In this document: piece after piece, positions 1 to 8,936 of the stretch
How positions within the stretch are numbered: the stretch's first letter is position 1
How the letters are laid out: each line of letters begins with the position of its first letter
Source of the DNA: an uncultured Sphingobacteriales bacterium
Lineage (GTDB): Bacteria; Bacteroidota; Bacteroidia; Chitinophagales; Chitinophagaceae
Length of the DNA: 40,383 nt
Reading direction: 5' to 3'
Assembly: GCA_946479435.1 (NCBI GenBank)
Contig: CAMLFX010000017.1
Span: forward strand, 1-40,383
Notes under the pieces: model-generated
The model's input: the letters and a program-made list of their open reading frames with translations, nothing else
Told to the model about the DNA's origin: nothing
Database searches by the model: none
Program-made: the position numbers and the translations under genes

Positions 1-48
1 CGACCACCGAGATCTACACTCTTTCCCTACACGACGCTCTTCCGATCT
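1..48 (+). other. Illumina P5/TruSeq adapter (non-genomic)
   Basis: The first 48 bases match the Illumina P5 / TruSeq universal adapter from inside the P5 part to its final GCTCTTCCGATCT. Genomic sequence starts at base 49, where the reading frame of the following repeat protein begins. This is untrimmed library adapter at a contig end, not biology. Confidence 0.98.
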
Positions 49-2090
49 CAACTACACAAACAATAAAAGTAACAGCTAATGGTACCTATTACGTTGCGGT
101 AACTAACACAGTAGGCACAGCCCGTGATACTATAGTGGTACAGTTACGCACATTACCTGCTATAAATATTGGCAACGATACGTCATTCTGTATTGGCAAT
201 TCAGTAACCCTTACCGCACCTTCAGGCAAGACATATCTTTGGAGCACAGGCTCTGTCAAAAGCGCTATATCAGTGAGTAGCAGTGGCGCTTACAGTGTAA
301 AAATTACCGATAATTATAGTTGTAGTAACAGGGACACTATAAACATTATAGTAAATTCATTACCTGTTACAAACTTAGGGAATGACACAGCGATATGTAT
401 CGGTAGTAGCCTGACCTTAGATGCACAAAACACTAGCGCTACCTACCTATGGCACAATAATAGCACTACACAAACATTGGCAGTATCGGCCGCAGGTACC
501 TATAGTGTGCTTGTTACCGATACACATGGCTGCAAAGGACGTGACACTATAAATATCAACACGCTCTCATTACCTACTGTTAATTTAGGGAATGATACTA
601 CTGTATGCAGTGGTACCAGCTTAACACTGGATGCACAAAATACAGGTGCTAACTACCTGTGGAGTACTAGTGCTACTACACAAACAATAAACGTAAATGC
701 TGCCGGTAACTATAGCGTTAGCGTTACAGATGTTAATGGTTGTTCTAAATCTGACACACTAGATGTTAGCCTATATTCGCTGCCTACAGTTGCATTGGGC
801 AACGATACCGCTATTTGTGCGGGTGCCAGCATAGTGTTTGATGCACAGAATACAGGGGCTATATATATGTGGAACACCTCTACCGCTACACAAACAATAA
901 CTGTAAGTACGGCTGGCAGCTATAATGTTAGCGTTACAGACGCCAACGGATGTGTTAATAATGACACTATCAATCTAAGCATAAATGCACTGCCGATTGT
1001 TACATTAGGTAGTGATACTACAATATGTATGGGTAGCTCTTTAGTCTTAAATGCAGGAAATACCGGTTCAACATACATTTGGAATACCAGCGCCACTACC
1101 CAAACAATAACTGTAAGTACTGCAGGTAGCTACAATGTATCAGTAACTGATATCAATAGCTGTTCTAAATCTGATACTATTGACGTAGGTACCTATTCGC
1201 TACCCACCGTTACATTGGGTAACGATACTGCTATATGCGCAGGTTACAGCCTGACAATAAATGCTCAAAATCCGGGTGGAACTTATTTATGGAATACCAG
1301 CGCCACTACGCAAACAATAAGTGTAAGTACTGCCGGTAGCTACAATGTATCAGTAACTGATGCAAATGGCTGTGTTAACAGTGATACAATAAATTTGAGT
1401 ATAAATACACTGCCTGTTGTTAACCTGGGCAATGATACAGCCATATGCGATGGTAATACTTTAACACTGGATGCAATGAATACTGGCAGTATATATACGT
1501 GGAATACCGGTGCTATTACGCAAACACTTGATGTATCTGCTGCAGGCACCTACGGTGTTACTGTAACCGATGCAAATAATTGCAGTAGTTCCGATACAAT
1601 ACAGATCAGCATAAACCCATTACCTATAGTTAACTTAGGCAATGACACAACCCTTTTTCCGAATATAATATTGACATTGAACGCAGATAATCCGGGTGCA
1701 ACATACCTGTGGAATACCGGAGCGACGACTCAGACGATAAATGTTGATGATAATGGTACTTACATAGTTAACGTCACTGATGTAAATACATGCAGCAATC
1801 GCGATACGATTATTGTAAACTTTATACCTGTTAGTATTAACAATACAATATTGAAAGATCCGGGAGTTACCGTAACCCCAAACCCAACAAGAACGTATAT
1901 TATCATAACCGTAAACGACAACAAGCTAATAGGCTCAAAGGCTGTATTGACCGATATGAGTGGTAAAAACATACAGGTAATAGATATTTATGAAACGCAA
2001 CAAAAAGTATCATTACAAGGACTTACGGCCGGAACTTATATACTTAGATTACAAAATAACCATGCTTTCAGGGTCATCAAACAAGATTAG
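49..2090 (+). CDS. T9SS type A sorting domain protein with Ig-like repeats (5'-truncated)
   Basis: C-terminal part of a large secreted surface protein; the true start lies beyond the contig end. The open frame runs back to the adapter junction (codons from 51), so the internal GTG at 135 is not the start. One partial unit and eight units of about 70 residues (210 bp) follow, each patterned LPxVxLGNDTxxCxG...YLWxT...TQTIxV...GxYxVxVTDxNGC...DTI. The two Cys per unit probably form a disulfide; the last unit has lost the first Cys. The final 80 or so residues form a type A sorting domain (VTPNPT near its start, LQGLTAGTYILRL near its end), which in this family directs export through the type IX system and cell-surface attachment. 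The exact ligand or role is unknown. A strong terminator follows. Confidence 0.9.
1080..1361 (+). repeat. Near-identical tandem units within the surface protein
   Basis: Bases 1080-1151 and 1290-1361 are the same 72-bp block with three mismatches (1100/1310, 1111/1321, 1124/1334), exactly 210 bp apart, one protein repeat unit. The other units are more diverged. This suggests recent unit duplication or gene conversion, and explains why the assembly could stop in this gene. Confidence 0.85.
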
Positions 2091-2110
2091 TACTTTACTG
2101 CAAATCAGTT

Positions 2111-2140
2111 AAAAGCCACCTTTCAGAGGTGGCTTTTTTT
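2111..2140 (+). terminator. Rho-independent terminator
   Basis: An 8-bp stem AAGCCACC / GGTGGCTT with a 7-nt loop is followed by a T-run, 20 bp after the surface-protein stop. It also lies just beyond the convergent gene ending at 2159 and may act both ways. Confidence 0.9.
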
Positions 2141-2158
2141 AATTAAACAATTTCTTTT

Positions 2159-3637
2159 CTACCCGAAGAATATATAAGCCAGTGAAATTGCAGTAAGTAT
2201 GCCTACTACATCGGCCAGCAACATAGCGCCAATAGAATAACGGGTATTTTTTACTGATACAGCACCGAAATAAACTGCCACTACATAAAAAGTAGTATCG
2301 GAAGAACCTTGCAAAATGGCCGATAATCTACCCGCAAAAGAATCGGGCCCGTAGGCTTTCATAGTATCTATCATCATGCCCCTTGCTGCACTACCACTCA
2401 TAGGTTTTACTAATGCAGTAGGTAACCCATCTACAAAACGCGTATCTGTACCCAGCATTTCAAAAAAACTTTTGGCACCATTGATCACAACATCAAAAGT
2501 GCCGCTGGTACGCAGCATACTGATAGCTACCAGCATACCCACCAGGTATGGAATAATGCGGACAGCAGTTTCGAAACCACCCTTAGCGCCTTCAACAAAT
2601 GCATCGAACACATTTATTTTTTTATAGATACCGCCAAGTATAATGAGCACAAATACCAGCAGGATGATACCGTTACTCAATACACTTGAGAAAGATTGCA
2701 TACCACTTGCATTCAGCGATGTGAGATATACAACCAAAACGGCAATAAGAGCTGATAGTCCGCCAATCCAGGCCAAAATGACTGGTTGAAATAAATTGAT
2801 TTTTTGTTTGATGGCAACGATTACCATAGCCGCAATAGTTGCTACAAATGTAGCTATCATGCATGGCACAAATATATCAGTTGGGTCAGCAGCGTGCAGT
2901 GCTGCGCGCGTAGCAATAATGCTGACAGGTATGAGTGTAAGGCCCGATGCATGCAGGCAGAGAAACATGATCTGTGCATTGCTGGCTCTGTCTTTCGTTG
3001 GGTTAAGCTCCTGCAGGCTTTCCATAGCCTTTATACCAAACGGTGTAGCGGCATTATCTAACCCAAGCAGGTTAGCAGAGTAATTCATCATCATGTGCCC
3101 CAATGCAGGATGCCCTTTAGGCACATCAGGGAATAATTTGCCAAAGAAAGGGCCTATAATTCTTGAAAGTAGTTGAATGCCGCCTGCTTTTTCAGCAATA
3201 CTCATAAAACCCATAAATAAGGCCATAATGCCTATCAAGCCAATACTTATATTGACAGCACTTTTGCAGGTTTCTATTACGCCATCTGCATTTCTGCTAA
3301 GCTTTCGTTGTATACCTTGGTAAGTGTAAATTTTGTTCGAAGGTGCTGACGCTACCGGTTGCTTATTGTTGCCTGTTAAGATTATGGTTGCCTGGTGCAA
3401 ACTATCTTCATGTAAATATCCATAACCTGCCAGGTGTTTGCCAAATGCATCTACCGAAGCAAAACCGGTTGCGGTGTCGGCACCAATTATTTTATAGTAA
3501 GTAGTATCATAAGCATCATCGGCACGGCCGCTAAACATGCGGCTGTATATCTTAGGATCAGTTCCGGAAATATATTTATAGCAGCCAACTGCTATCGCTA
3601 TTAATATAAATGCCGACCATATCCTGCTTAATGCCAT
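2159..3637 (-). CDS. SpmA-SpmB fusion, nucleoside-recognition (Gate) domain membrane protein
   Basis: A polytopic inner-membrane protein of 492 residues with two Gate-type domains in one chain. The SpmA-like half (about 120-260) contains GHPALGHMMMNYSANLLGLDNAATP. The SpmB-like half (about 340-490) contains LVKPMSGSAARGMM and LQGSSDTTFYV. Separate spmA and spmB genes are known from Bacillus spore maturation, but fused forms are common in non-sporulating Bacteroidota, where transport of a small molecule is suspected and not proven. Residues 25-115, between the first membrane segment and the Gate domain, look extracytoplasmic. It lies 56 bp downstream of ubiE on the same strand, with no clear promoter of its own, so the two are probably co-transcribed. 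Confidence 0.85.
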   Translation of the reverse strand: MALSRIWSAFILIAIAVGCYKYISGTDPKIYSRMFSGRADDAYDTTYYKIIGADTATGFASVDAFGKHLAGYGYLHEDSLHQATIILTGNNKQPVASAPSNKIYTYQGIQRKLSRNADGVIETCKSAVNISIGLIGIMALFMGFMSIAEKAGGIQLLSRIIGPFFGKLFPDVPKGHPALGHMMMNYSANLLGLDNAATPFGIKAMESLQELNPTKDRASNAQIMFLCLHASGLTLIPVSIIATRAALHAADPTDIFVPCMIATFVATIAAMVIVAIKQKINLFQPVILAWIGGLSALIAVLVVYLTSLNASGMQSFSSVLSNGIILLVFVLIILGGIYKKINVFDAFVEGAKGGFETAVRIIPYLVGMLVAISMLRTSGTFDVVINGAKSFFEMLGTDTRFVDGLPTALVKPMSGSAARGMMIDTMKAYGPDSFAGRLSAILQGSSDTTFYVVAVYFGAVSVKNTRYSIGAMLLADVVGILTAISLAYIFFG

Positions 3638-3693
3638 AATTTACATGCTGATTACAGCCTGAAATTAATGTATAGCCCGCTATTATTACAGTC

Positions 3694-4449
3694 TTATTTA
3701 GTAGCAGTATATAAGGTACATATACCAAATGTCAGTGCTTTTGCCTTAGGCTGCTTAAATCCACAATGTTCCAGCACCGTACAAAATGTTTTACCTTCAG
3801 GGAAAGCCATTACTGATTCTGGCAGGTAGGTATAGGCCCTGCTATGTTTCGAAACTATTTTACCAAGCATTGGCAATATGAACCTGAAATAAAAATGATA
3901 CAACTGTTTTACAGGAAATACCTTAGGGTGAGAGAATTCTAGTATGGCCAACTTGCCACCCGGACGCATAACACGGCTCATCTCCATCAGCCCCTTTTCC
4001 AGGTGTTCAAAATTGCGAACACCGTAAGCACAAGTTATCGCATCGAAGGTATTATTGGCAAAAGGCATGCTCTCGCTATCGCCATTTTGCAGTTTTATTA
4101 TCTTCGACAACTTTTTTTCTTCCACTTTTTTCCTACCCACTTCCAGCATTTTATCGGCTATATCTACACCTATTATATGCATTGGGCTTAGTTTTTCGGC
4201 AGCTACAATAGCAAGATCGCCTGTGCCGGTAGCTACATCCAGTATATTGGTGGGTTGTACTTTAGCTATTTCTGCAATTGCTTTTTTGCGCCAGCCTTTG
4301 TCAATACCCATCGAAAGAAAATGGTTCAGAAAATCGTAATTGCCCGCTATGTTATTGAACATATCGGCCACTTGATCTTTCTTGCTTAAATTTGACTGCG
4401 CATCCGGTAGTATCTTCGCTGCCGGATTCATTTTATCTTCATACTGCAT
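3694..4449 (-). CDS. ubiE: Demethylmenaquinone methyltransferase
   Basis: SAM-dependent C-methyltransferase of the MenG/UbiE family, performing the last step of menaquinone synthesis in the cytoplasm. The family hallmark YDFLNHFLSMGID followed by WR lies near residue 38. Motif I DVATGTGDLA is at 71-80, and the acidic motif with ITCAYGVRNF follows. Length (about 250 residues) is normal for the family. The frame stays open upstream to 4650, but that would run through engB, so the start must be at 4449 or the in-frame ATG at 4431. A TACTTTTG box at 4456-4463 would leave almost no leader for 4449 and about 20 nt for 4431; I cannot decide between them. It is divergent from engB, with 28 bp between the starts. 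Confidence 0.93.
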   Translation of the reverse strand: MQYEDKMNPAAKILPDAQSNLSKKDQVADMFNNIAGNYDFLNHFLSMGIDKGWRKKAIAEIAKVQPTNILDVATGTGDLAIVAAEKLSPMHIIGVDIADKMLEVGRKKVEEKKLSKIIKLQNGDSESMPFANNTFDAITCAYGVRNFEHLEKGLMEMSRVMRPGGKLAILEFSHPKVFPVKQLYHFYFRFILPMLGKIVSKHSRAYTYLPESVMAFPEGKTFCTVLEHCGFKQPKAKALTFGICTLYTATK

Positions 4450-4455
4450 TGTTTG

Positions 4456-4463
4456 CAAAAGTA
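4456..4463 (-). promoter_or_regulatory. -7 box for ubiE
   Basis: TACTTTTG on the minus strand matches the Bacteroidota sigma-A -7 consensus TAnnTTTG exactly. No clear TTG -33 element sits 17-19 bp upstream. It ends 6 nt before the 4449 start codon. Confidence 0.5.
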
Positions 4464-4477
4464 CATTAAGGCTACCA

Positions 4478-5095
4478 ATGGAAATACGTTCCGCAAAATA
4501 TTTGATCAGCAGTCCCAAAGTGGAAGGCTGTCCTACGCCCGATAAGCCTGAATATGCATTCATAGGCCGATCCAACGTAGGTAAGTCCTCACTTATCAAT
4601 ATGATAACCAGGCACTCTAAGCTGGCTAAAACATCGGGCAGCCCGGGCAAAACCCAGCTTATTAATCACTTTATAGTAAATGATGAATGGTATCTGGTCG
4701 ATCTGCCGGGTTATGGGTATGCTAAAGTGTCACAGTCGCAGAGAGCCAGCTGGCAAAAAATGATAGATAACTACCTTAATCAGCGCGAAAACCTGGTAAA
4801 TGTATTTGTGCTGATAGATAGCCGCCATGAGCCGCAAAAGCTTGATCTTGACTTCTTGCGAAAATTGGGCGAATGGGGCATTCCGTTCAGCCTGGTGTTT
4901 ACAAAATCTGACAAAAGCACCCAACGCGAAAGCCACAAGAATGCGAAAAACTTTATTGAGGCTATGAAGAAAGAATGGGAATTTATACCTCGCAGTTTTA
5001 TAAGCAGTGCAATTAAGTTCAATGGACGTAAAGAGATACTTGCATATATAGAAGAAATGAATGCCATTTACAAAGAAGAGACCAGCGGTAAATAA
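4478..5095 (+). CDS. engB: Ribosome biogenesis GTP-binding protein EngB (YihA/YsxC)
   Basis: Small TRAFAC GTPase of 205 residues, needed for late large-subunit assembly. G1 GRSNVGKS is at residues 30-37, G3 DLPGYG at 75-80, G4 TKSDK is near 145 and a G5-like SSA follows near 180. The ATG at 4478 gives the usual N-terminus; longer in-frame starts back to 4382 overlap ubiE and are not credible. The downstream lipoprotein starts 8 bp after its stop, so they are probably one transcript. Confidence 0.95.
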   Translation: MEIRSAKYLISSPKVEGCPTPDKPEYAFIGRSNVGKSSLINMITRHSKLAKTSGSPGKTQLINHFIVNDEWYLVDLPGYGYAKVSQSQRASWQKMIDNYLNQRENLVNVFVLIDSRHEPQKLDLDFLRKLGEWGIPFSLVFTKSDKSTQRESHKNAKNFIEAMKKEWEFIPRSFISSAIKFNGRKEILAYIEEMNAIYKEETSGK

Positions 5096-5103
5096 TTAAG
5101 AAT

Positions 5104-5535
5104 ATGAAATACTTACTGTATCTACTTCTTACAATACTTACGCTACAGGCCTGCAGGCGTGATAATACCGACAATGCGCTAGCTAAAGACAATAAGGATG
5201 TAGCCAAGGCAATAATCAGGTCGTTCAATGCCCACAATTGGGATAGCGTGGCTTTTTATTATACCGATACCTGTATATTCTTATCACCTGCACAGGACAA
5301 TGAATACATACATAAGAGCAAAGTAACTATCATTGAAGAATGCAAATCTGCATTTGCCACAAGCCCTGACATACAAAGAAATATTGAAGGTGTTCACACC
5401 GACAGAAATAAAGTCATCATTCAGTATACCGAAAGCGGTACATCTGCTACAGGCAAATGGGAAAAACCTTACTGCGCAGTATTAACCCTGAAAAACAGGC
5501 GAATAATACAGTCTGCAACTTATGTAAGTCAATAA
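5104..5535 (+). CDS. Small lipoprotein with NTF2/SnoaL-like domain
   Basis: A 143-residue protein with a short signal peptide and lipobox LQAC (Cys at about 17), so a predicted lipoprotein. The mature part (KDVAKAIIRSFNAHNWDSVAFYYTD and following) resembles the NTF2/SnoaL fold: an N-terminal helix, then a strand-rich cone, with a C-terminal KWEKPYCAVLTLKNRRI strand pair. The family includes both enzymes and binding proteins, so no activity is assigned. It starts 8 bp after engB, and its stop is one base from the stop of the convergent GH3 gene. Confidence 0.7.
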   Translation: MKYLLYLLLTILTLQACRRDNTDNALAKDNKDVAKAIIRSFNAHNWDSVAFYYTDTCIFLSPAQDNEYIHKSKVTIIEECKSAFATSPDIQRNIEGVHTDRNKVIIQYTESGTSATGKWEKPYCAVLTLKNRRIIQSATYVSQ

Positions 5536-5536
5536 A

Positions 5537-7051
5537 CTATTTGATAGTGTAAGGCAGCATTTCCTCTATATACTTGCGCTCATTACTAAGGCGGGGTACT
5601 TTATGCTGGCCCCCTAGCTTACCCTTATCTTTCAACCATTGCTTAAAACCATCTTTGGGCATACGGTGCACAATAGGCATACGCAGGGCAATGTCTTTAT
5701 AACGCTTGGCTTCGTAGTCAGAATTTACTTTCTGCAAAGCTTTATCCATTGCTTCTGTAAATACTTCTAATGGCACTGGCAGATTCTCAAACTCTATGAT
5801 CCATTCATGGGCGCCATTGGTTTCGCCGGTCATATATATAGGGGCCGCCGTGTAGTCATTGACTGTAGCGCCCGTTTCTTTACATGCCTGGGCTATGGCG
5901 TAATCAGAATTATCAACTATTACCTCTTCACCAAATGCGTTGATGAAGTGCTTTAGCCTGCCGCTCACTTTTATACGATAAGGTGTCACCGAGGTAAATT
6001 GCACGGTGTCACCTACAAGGTAACGCCACAGTCCGCCATTAGTGCTAATTACTAAAGCGTAGTTTTTACCAAGCTCCACTTCTTTTATAGTAAGTGTTTG
6101 TGGATGCTCTTTGCCATATTCTTCCATCGGCATAAATTCGTAAAAAATACCATGGTTCAAAAACAGCAGCATACCTTCATTGCCAGGTTCATCCTGGGCA
6201 GCAAAAAAGCCTTCTGATGCATTATAGGTTTCCAGGTAATGCATAGACGGAGACGGTATATATGCTTCAAACTGCTTGCGGTAAGGCACAAAGCTTACCC
6301 CGCCATGTATGTATAATTCAAGATTAGGCCACACCTCATGCAGGTGCTGAGCACCCGATATTTCCAGTATTCTTTTTATCAATACAATAGTCCATGTAGG
6401 TACACCAGCTATATAAGTGACGTTCTCCTGCATGGTTTGGTGCGCCATCTTTTCTATTTTTTGTTCCCACTCATCCATCAAAGCGATAGAAAGATCAGGA
6501 GTACGCACCCATGTACTGTAATAAGGCATATTCTGCAGCATCACGGCAGAAAGATCACCGTAAAAAGAATCGGCATTAAGCTGGTTTATCTGGTGGCTGC
6601 CACCTATCACCAGGCATTTGCCCGACATAACTTTACTGTCCGGATATTGTTTAAAGTATAGCGCGTGTACATCTTTACCACCTTTATAGTGGTTCTCATC
6701 CAGCGACTCTTTACTTATAGGTATGAACTTACTTTTATCGCTGGTAGTACCGCTCGATTTAGCAAACCAGGTAATAGGCGAAGGCCACAATATATTCTGC
6801 TCACCTTCCAATATGCGTTGTATGTATGGCTTCAGGCTATCATAGTCGTTAATAGGTACAGCTTTCTTATAATCGTTAATACTACCGATCTTATCAAAAC
6901 CATACTTCTTTCCATATTCGGTAAATTGGGCTGTACCAATAAGCGCATTGAACACCTGCTGCTGAGTATCTATTGGATTCAGCGCAAAATTATCTATCGC
7001 ACTTTGGCGAAGCCTGAAAAAACCCTTTAATGCCGGGCTGATAATACTCAT
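5537..7051 (-). CDS. GH3 family acyl-adenylate ligase-like protein
   Basis: A 504-residue homologue of plant GH3 auxin-responsive acyl acid amido synthetases, a branch of the ANL (adenylate-forming) superfamily. The ATP-binding motif 1 KSSGTTSDKSKFIPIS is near residue 95. The GLWRYLVGDTVQF stretch and SGRLKHFINAFGEEV, the later ATP-binding and hinge region, are also intact. In plants these enzymes join amino acids to jasmonate or auxin; bacterial substrates are unknown, so I assign only the adenylation chemistry. The start MSIISPALKGFFRLR is typical of bacterial members. A TAACTTTA box at 7103-7110, one mismatch from consensus, could be its promoter. Confidence 0.88.
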   Translation of the reverse strand: MSIISPALKGFFRLRQSAIDNFALNPIDTQQQVFNALIGTAQFTEYGKKYGFDKIGSINDYKKAVPINDYDSLKPYIQRILEGEQNILWPSPITWFAKSSGTTSDKSKFIPISKESLDENHYKGGKDVHALYFKQYPDSKVMSGKCLVIGGSHQINQLNADSFYGDLSAVMLQNMPYYSTWVRTPDLSIALMDEWEQKIEKMAHQTMQENVTYIAGVPTWTIVLIKRILEISGAQHLHEVWPNLELYIHGGVSFVPYRKQFEAYIPSPSMHYLETYNASEGFFAAQDEPGNEGMLLFLNHGIFYEFMPMEEYGKEHPQTLTIKEVELGKNYALVISTNGGLWRYLVGDTVQFTSVTPYRIKVSGRLKHFINAFGEEVIVDNSDYAIAQACKETGATVNDYTAAPIYMTGETNGAHEWIIEFENLPVPLEVFTEAMDKALQKVNSDYEAKRYKDIALRMPIVHRMPKDGFKQWLKDKGKLGGQHKVPRLSNERKYIEEMLPYTIK

Positions 7052-7127
7052 CTCTGAACCTTTGCTTTTGAGTTTTTATGACCGGTATTCTATGTCCTGT
7101 CTTAAAGTTAATATTATTCTCGTAGGG

Positions 7128-7877
7128 TTATAATTCTTTTCTTTTCAGTACGAAATTCTGGCCAAGATACACCTTTCTAACCTGCTCATCAGCTGCCAGT
7201 TCCTCTGCCACACCCGCTTTCAATATTTTACCTTCAAATAAAAGGTACGCACGGTCGGTTATTGATAAGGTTTCCTGTACGTTATGATCGGTTATGAGTA
7301 TCCCTATGTTCTTGAATTTCAGGCGCGCCACAATAGCTTGTATGTCTTCAACGGCTATCGGGTCAATACCTGCAAATGGTTCATCCAGCAATATAAATTT
7401 AGGGTCAACAGCCAGGGCGCGGGCTATTTCAGTACGGCGGCGTTCACCACCACTTAATACATCGCCGGGGCTTTTACGTACATGGGTCAATCTAAACTCC
7501 TCTAAAAGCGATTCTAACTTCTCCTTTTGCTGCTCTTTATTCAGCTTTGTCATCTCCAGCACCGCAGATATGTTATCTTCTACCGACATTTTACGAAATA
7601 CAGAAGCTTCCTGTGGAAGGTAGCCAATACCCATTTGCGCCCTTTTGTACATGGGTAGCTTGGTAATGTTTTGATCATTTAGGTACACTTCACCTTCATC
7701 AGGCTTTACAAGCCCTACCACCATATAGAAGGACGTAGTTTTACCGGCACCGTTAGGGCCAAGCAAACCTACTATTTCACCTTGATTAACTTCAAAAGAC
7801 ACATTATTTACTACCGTACGGCTACGGTATTTCTTATAAAGTCCTTTCGTATATATCGTTAGCTTGTCGTTATTCAA
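7128..7877 (-). CDS. lptB: LPS export ABC transporter ATP-binding protein LptB
   Basis: The cytoplasmic ATPase that powers LptFG to pull lipopolysaccharide from the inner membrane into the Lpt bridge. In the 249-residue form, Walker A GPNGAGKT is at 40-47, signature LSGGE at 141-145, Walker B FILLDEP at 161-167 and the switch His (ITDHN) at 198. The LptB-type stretch [18 protein letters not shown] is present. The frame stays open upstream to 8006, but that runs into metF, so I chose the TTG at 7877 ([11 protein letters not shown]), which gives the family N-terminus. It lies 18 nt after a perfect -7 box. The other lpt genes are not in this window. Confidence 0.92.
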   Translation of the reverse strand: MNNDKLTIYTKGLYKKYRSRTVVNNVSFEVNQGEIVGLLGPNGAGKTTSFYMVVGLVKPDEGEVYLNDQNITKLPMYKRAQMGIGYLPQEASVFRKMSVEDNISAVLEMTKLNKEQQKEKLESLLEEFRLTHVRKSPGDVLSGGERRRTEIARALAVDPKFILLDEPFAGIDPIAVEDIQAIVARLKFKNIGILITDHNVQETLSITDRAYLLFEGKILKAGVAEELAADEQVRKVYLGQNFVLKRKEL

Positions 7878-7895
7878 AACCCAGCCTGTTTTGGG

Positions 7896-7903
7896 CAAAA
7901 ATA
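7896..7903 (-). promoter_or_regulatory. -7 box for lptB
   Basis: TATTTTTG on the minus strand is an exact TAnnTTTG. Eighteen bases separate it from the proposed TTG start, the same distance as at the M23 peptidase gene. Confidence 0.55.
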
Positions 7904-7963
7904 GCCAAATGTGGCATTCATTACGTATTATAAAACAAAAAGCAAAAAAGAGGCGGGAATATC

Positions 7964-7971
7964 TATTTTTG
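7964..7971 (+). promoter_or_regulatory. -7 box for metF
   Basis: TATTTTTG on the plus strand, 11 nt before the metF ATG, so the leader would be only a few nucleotides. It is back-to-back with the lptB box 60 bp away. Confidence 0.5.
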
Positions 7972-7982
7972 CACACTGTATT

Positions 7983-8936
7983 ATGAAAGTAACACAATAC
8001 CTGCAAGAGGCTAAAGGGCCTATCATATCTTTAGAAATATTGCCACCTACCAAAGGGAAGAGTATCGATTCTATATATGCACACCTGGATCCGCTTATGG
8101 AATTCAACCCTGCATTTGTAAATGTTACCTATCACCGTGCCGAACAAGTATATAAAAAAAGGGCAGATGGCAATTTTGAGCGTGTGGAAATACGCAAGCG
8201 CCCGGGCACAGTAGGTATTTGTGCTGCTATAATGAATAAATACAAGGTAGAGGCCATACCTCACCTTATATGCGGTGGTTTTAGTAAGGAGGAAACAGAG
8301 AATGCACTCATAGATTTGCATTTCTTAGGTGTAAAAAATGTGCTGGCACTTCGTGGTGATGCCGCTGCCAACGAAAAATTCTTTACCCCCCACCCTAATG
8401 GCCACAGATATGCCGAAGACTTAGTGCAGCAGATAATTGCCCTTAATAAGGGTAAATACATGGAAGAAGACATAATGGATGGTGTAAAAACCGACTTCTG
8501 CATAGGTGTAGCTGGCTACCCTGAAAAACACCTGGAGGCACCCAATCTGGATACAGATATTTATTACCTGAAAAGAAAGATAGATCTGGGTGCCGATTAT
8601 GTAACTACCCAAATGTTCTTCAACAATAAACACTATTATAATTACCTGCAGCGTTGTGCTGATAATGGCGTAAATGTACCAATATTACCAGGACTTAAAC
8701 CCTTGACTAACAAGCGCCAACTAAACATGATACCCAGTATTTTTAACGTAGAGGTACCTGTTGAACTTTATAATGAAATGATGAAGGCCAATACCCCTGA
8801 AGCTTGCGATAAAGTAGGTGAAGAATGGCTGCTGGAACAATGCCGCGACCTACTTAAGAACAATGCGCCTGTATTGCACTTTTACACATTAGGCAAGCCT
8901 AATGTTGTGTACAATGTATTGAAACGTTTATTTTAG
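7983..8936 (+). CDS. metF: Methylenetetrahydrofolate reductase
   Basis: FAD-dependent reduction of 5,10-methylene-THF to 5-methyl-THF, the methyl donor for methionine synthesis; cytoplasmic. The 317-residue protein has the N-terminal strand SLEILPP with the conserved Glu (residue 18), the NVTYH strand, the FAD-binding NVLALRGD motif, and [10 protein letters not shown] and [10 protein letters not shown] in the C-terminal half of the barrel. The ATG at 7983 gives the standard N-terminus ([18 protein letters not shown]); an in-frame extension to 7911 would overlap the lptB promoter. Its stop overlaps the stop of the convergent beta-lactamase gene by four bases. Confidence 0.95.
   Translation: MKVTQYLQEAKGPIISLEILPPTKGKSIDSIYAHLDPLMEFNPAFVNVTYHRAEQVYKKRADGNFERVEIRKRPGTVGICAAIMNKYKVEAIPHLICGGFSKEETENALIDLHFLGVKNVLALRGDAAANEKFFTPHPNGHRYAEDLVQQIIALNKGKYMEEDIMDGVKTDFCIGVAGYPEKHLEAPNLDTDIYYLKRKIDLGADYVTTQMFFNNKHYYNYLQRCADNGVNVPILPGLKPLTNKRQLNMIPSIFNVEVPVELYNEMMKANTPEACDKVGEEWLLEQCRDLLKNNAPVLHFYTLGKPNVVYNVLKRLF

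Noticed and set aside
135..137. GTG as the true start of the first gene.
   Set aside because: The open frame and the repeat pattern continue upstream to base 49, so the gene is truncated, not initiated here.
49..2090. CRISPR array because of regular 210-bp repeats.
   Set aside because: The repeats are in-frame coding units of about 70 residues with no spacers; no cas genes are present. No other CRISPR-like array was seen.
2159..3637. Evidence of sporulation from the SpmA/SpmB similarity.
   Set aside because: Fused SpmAB proteins occur in many non-sporulating Bacteroidota, and no other sporulation gene is present.
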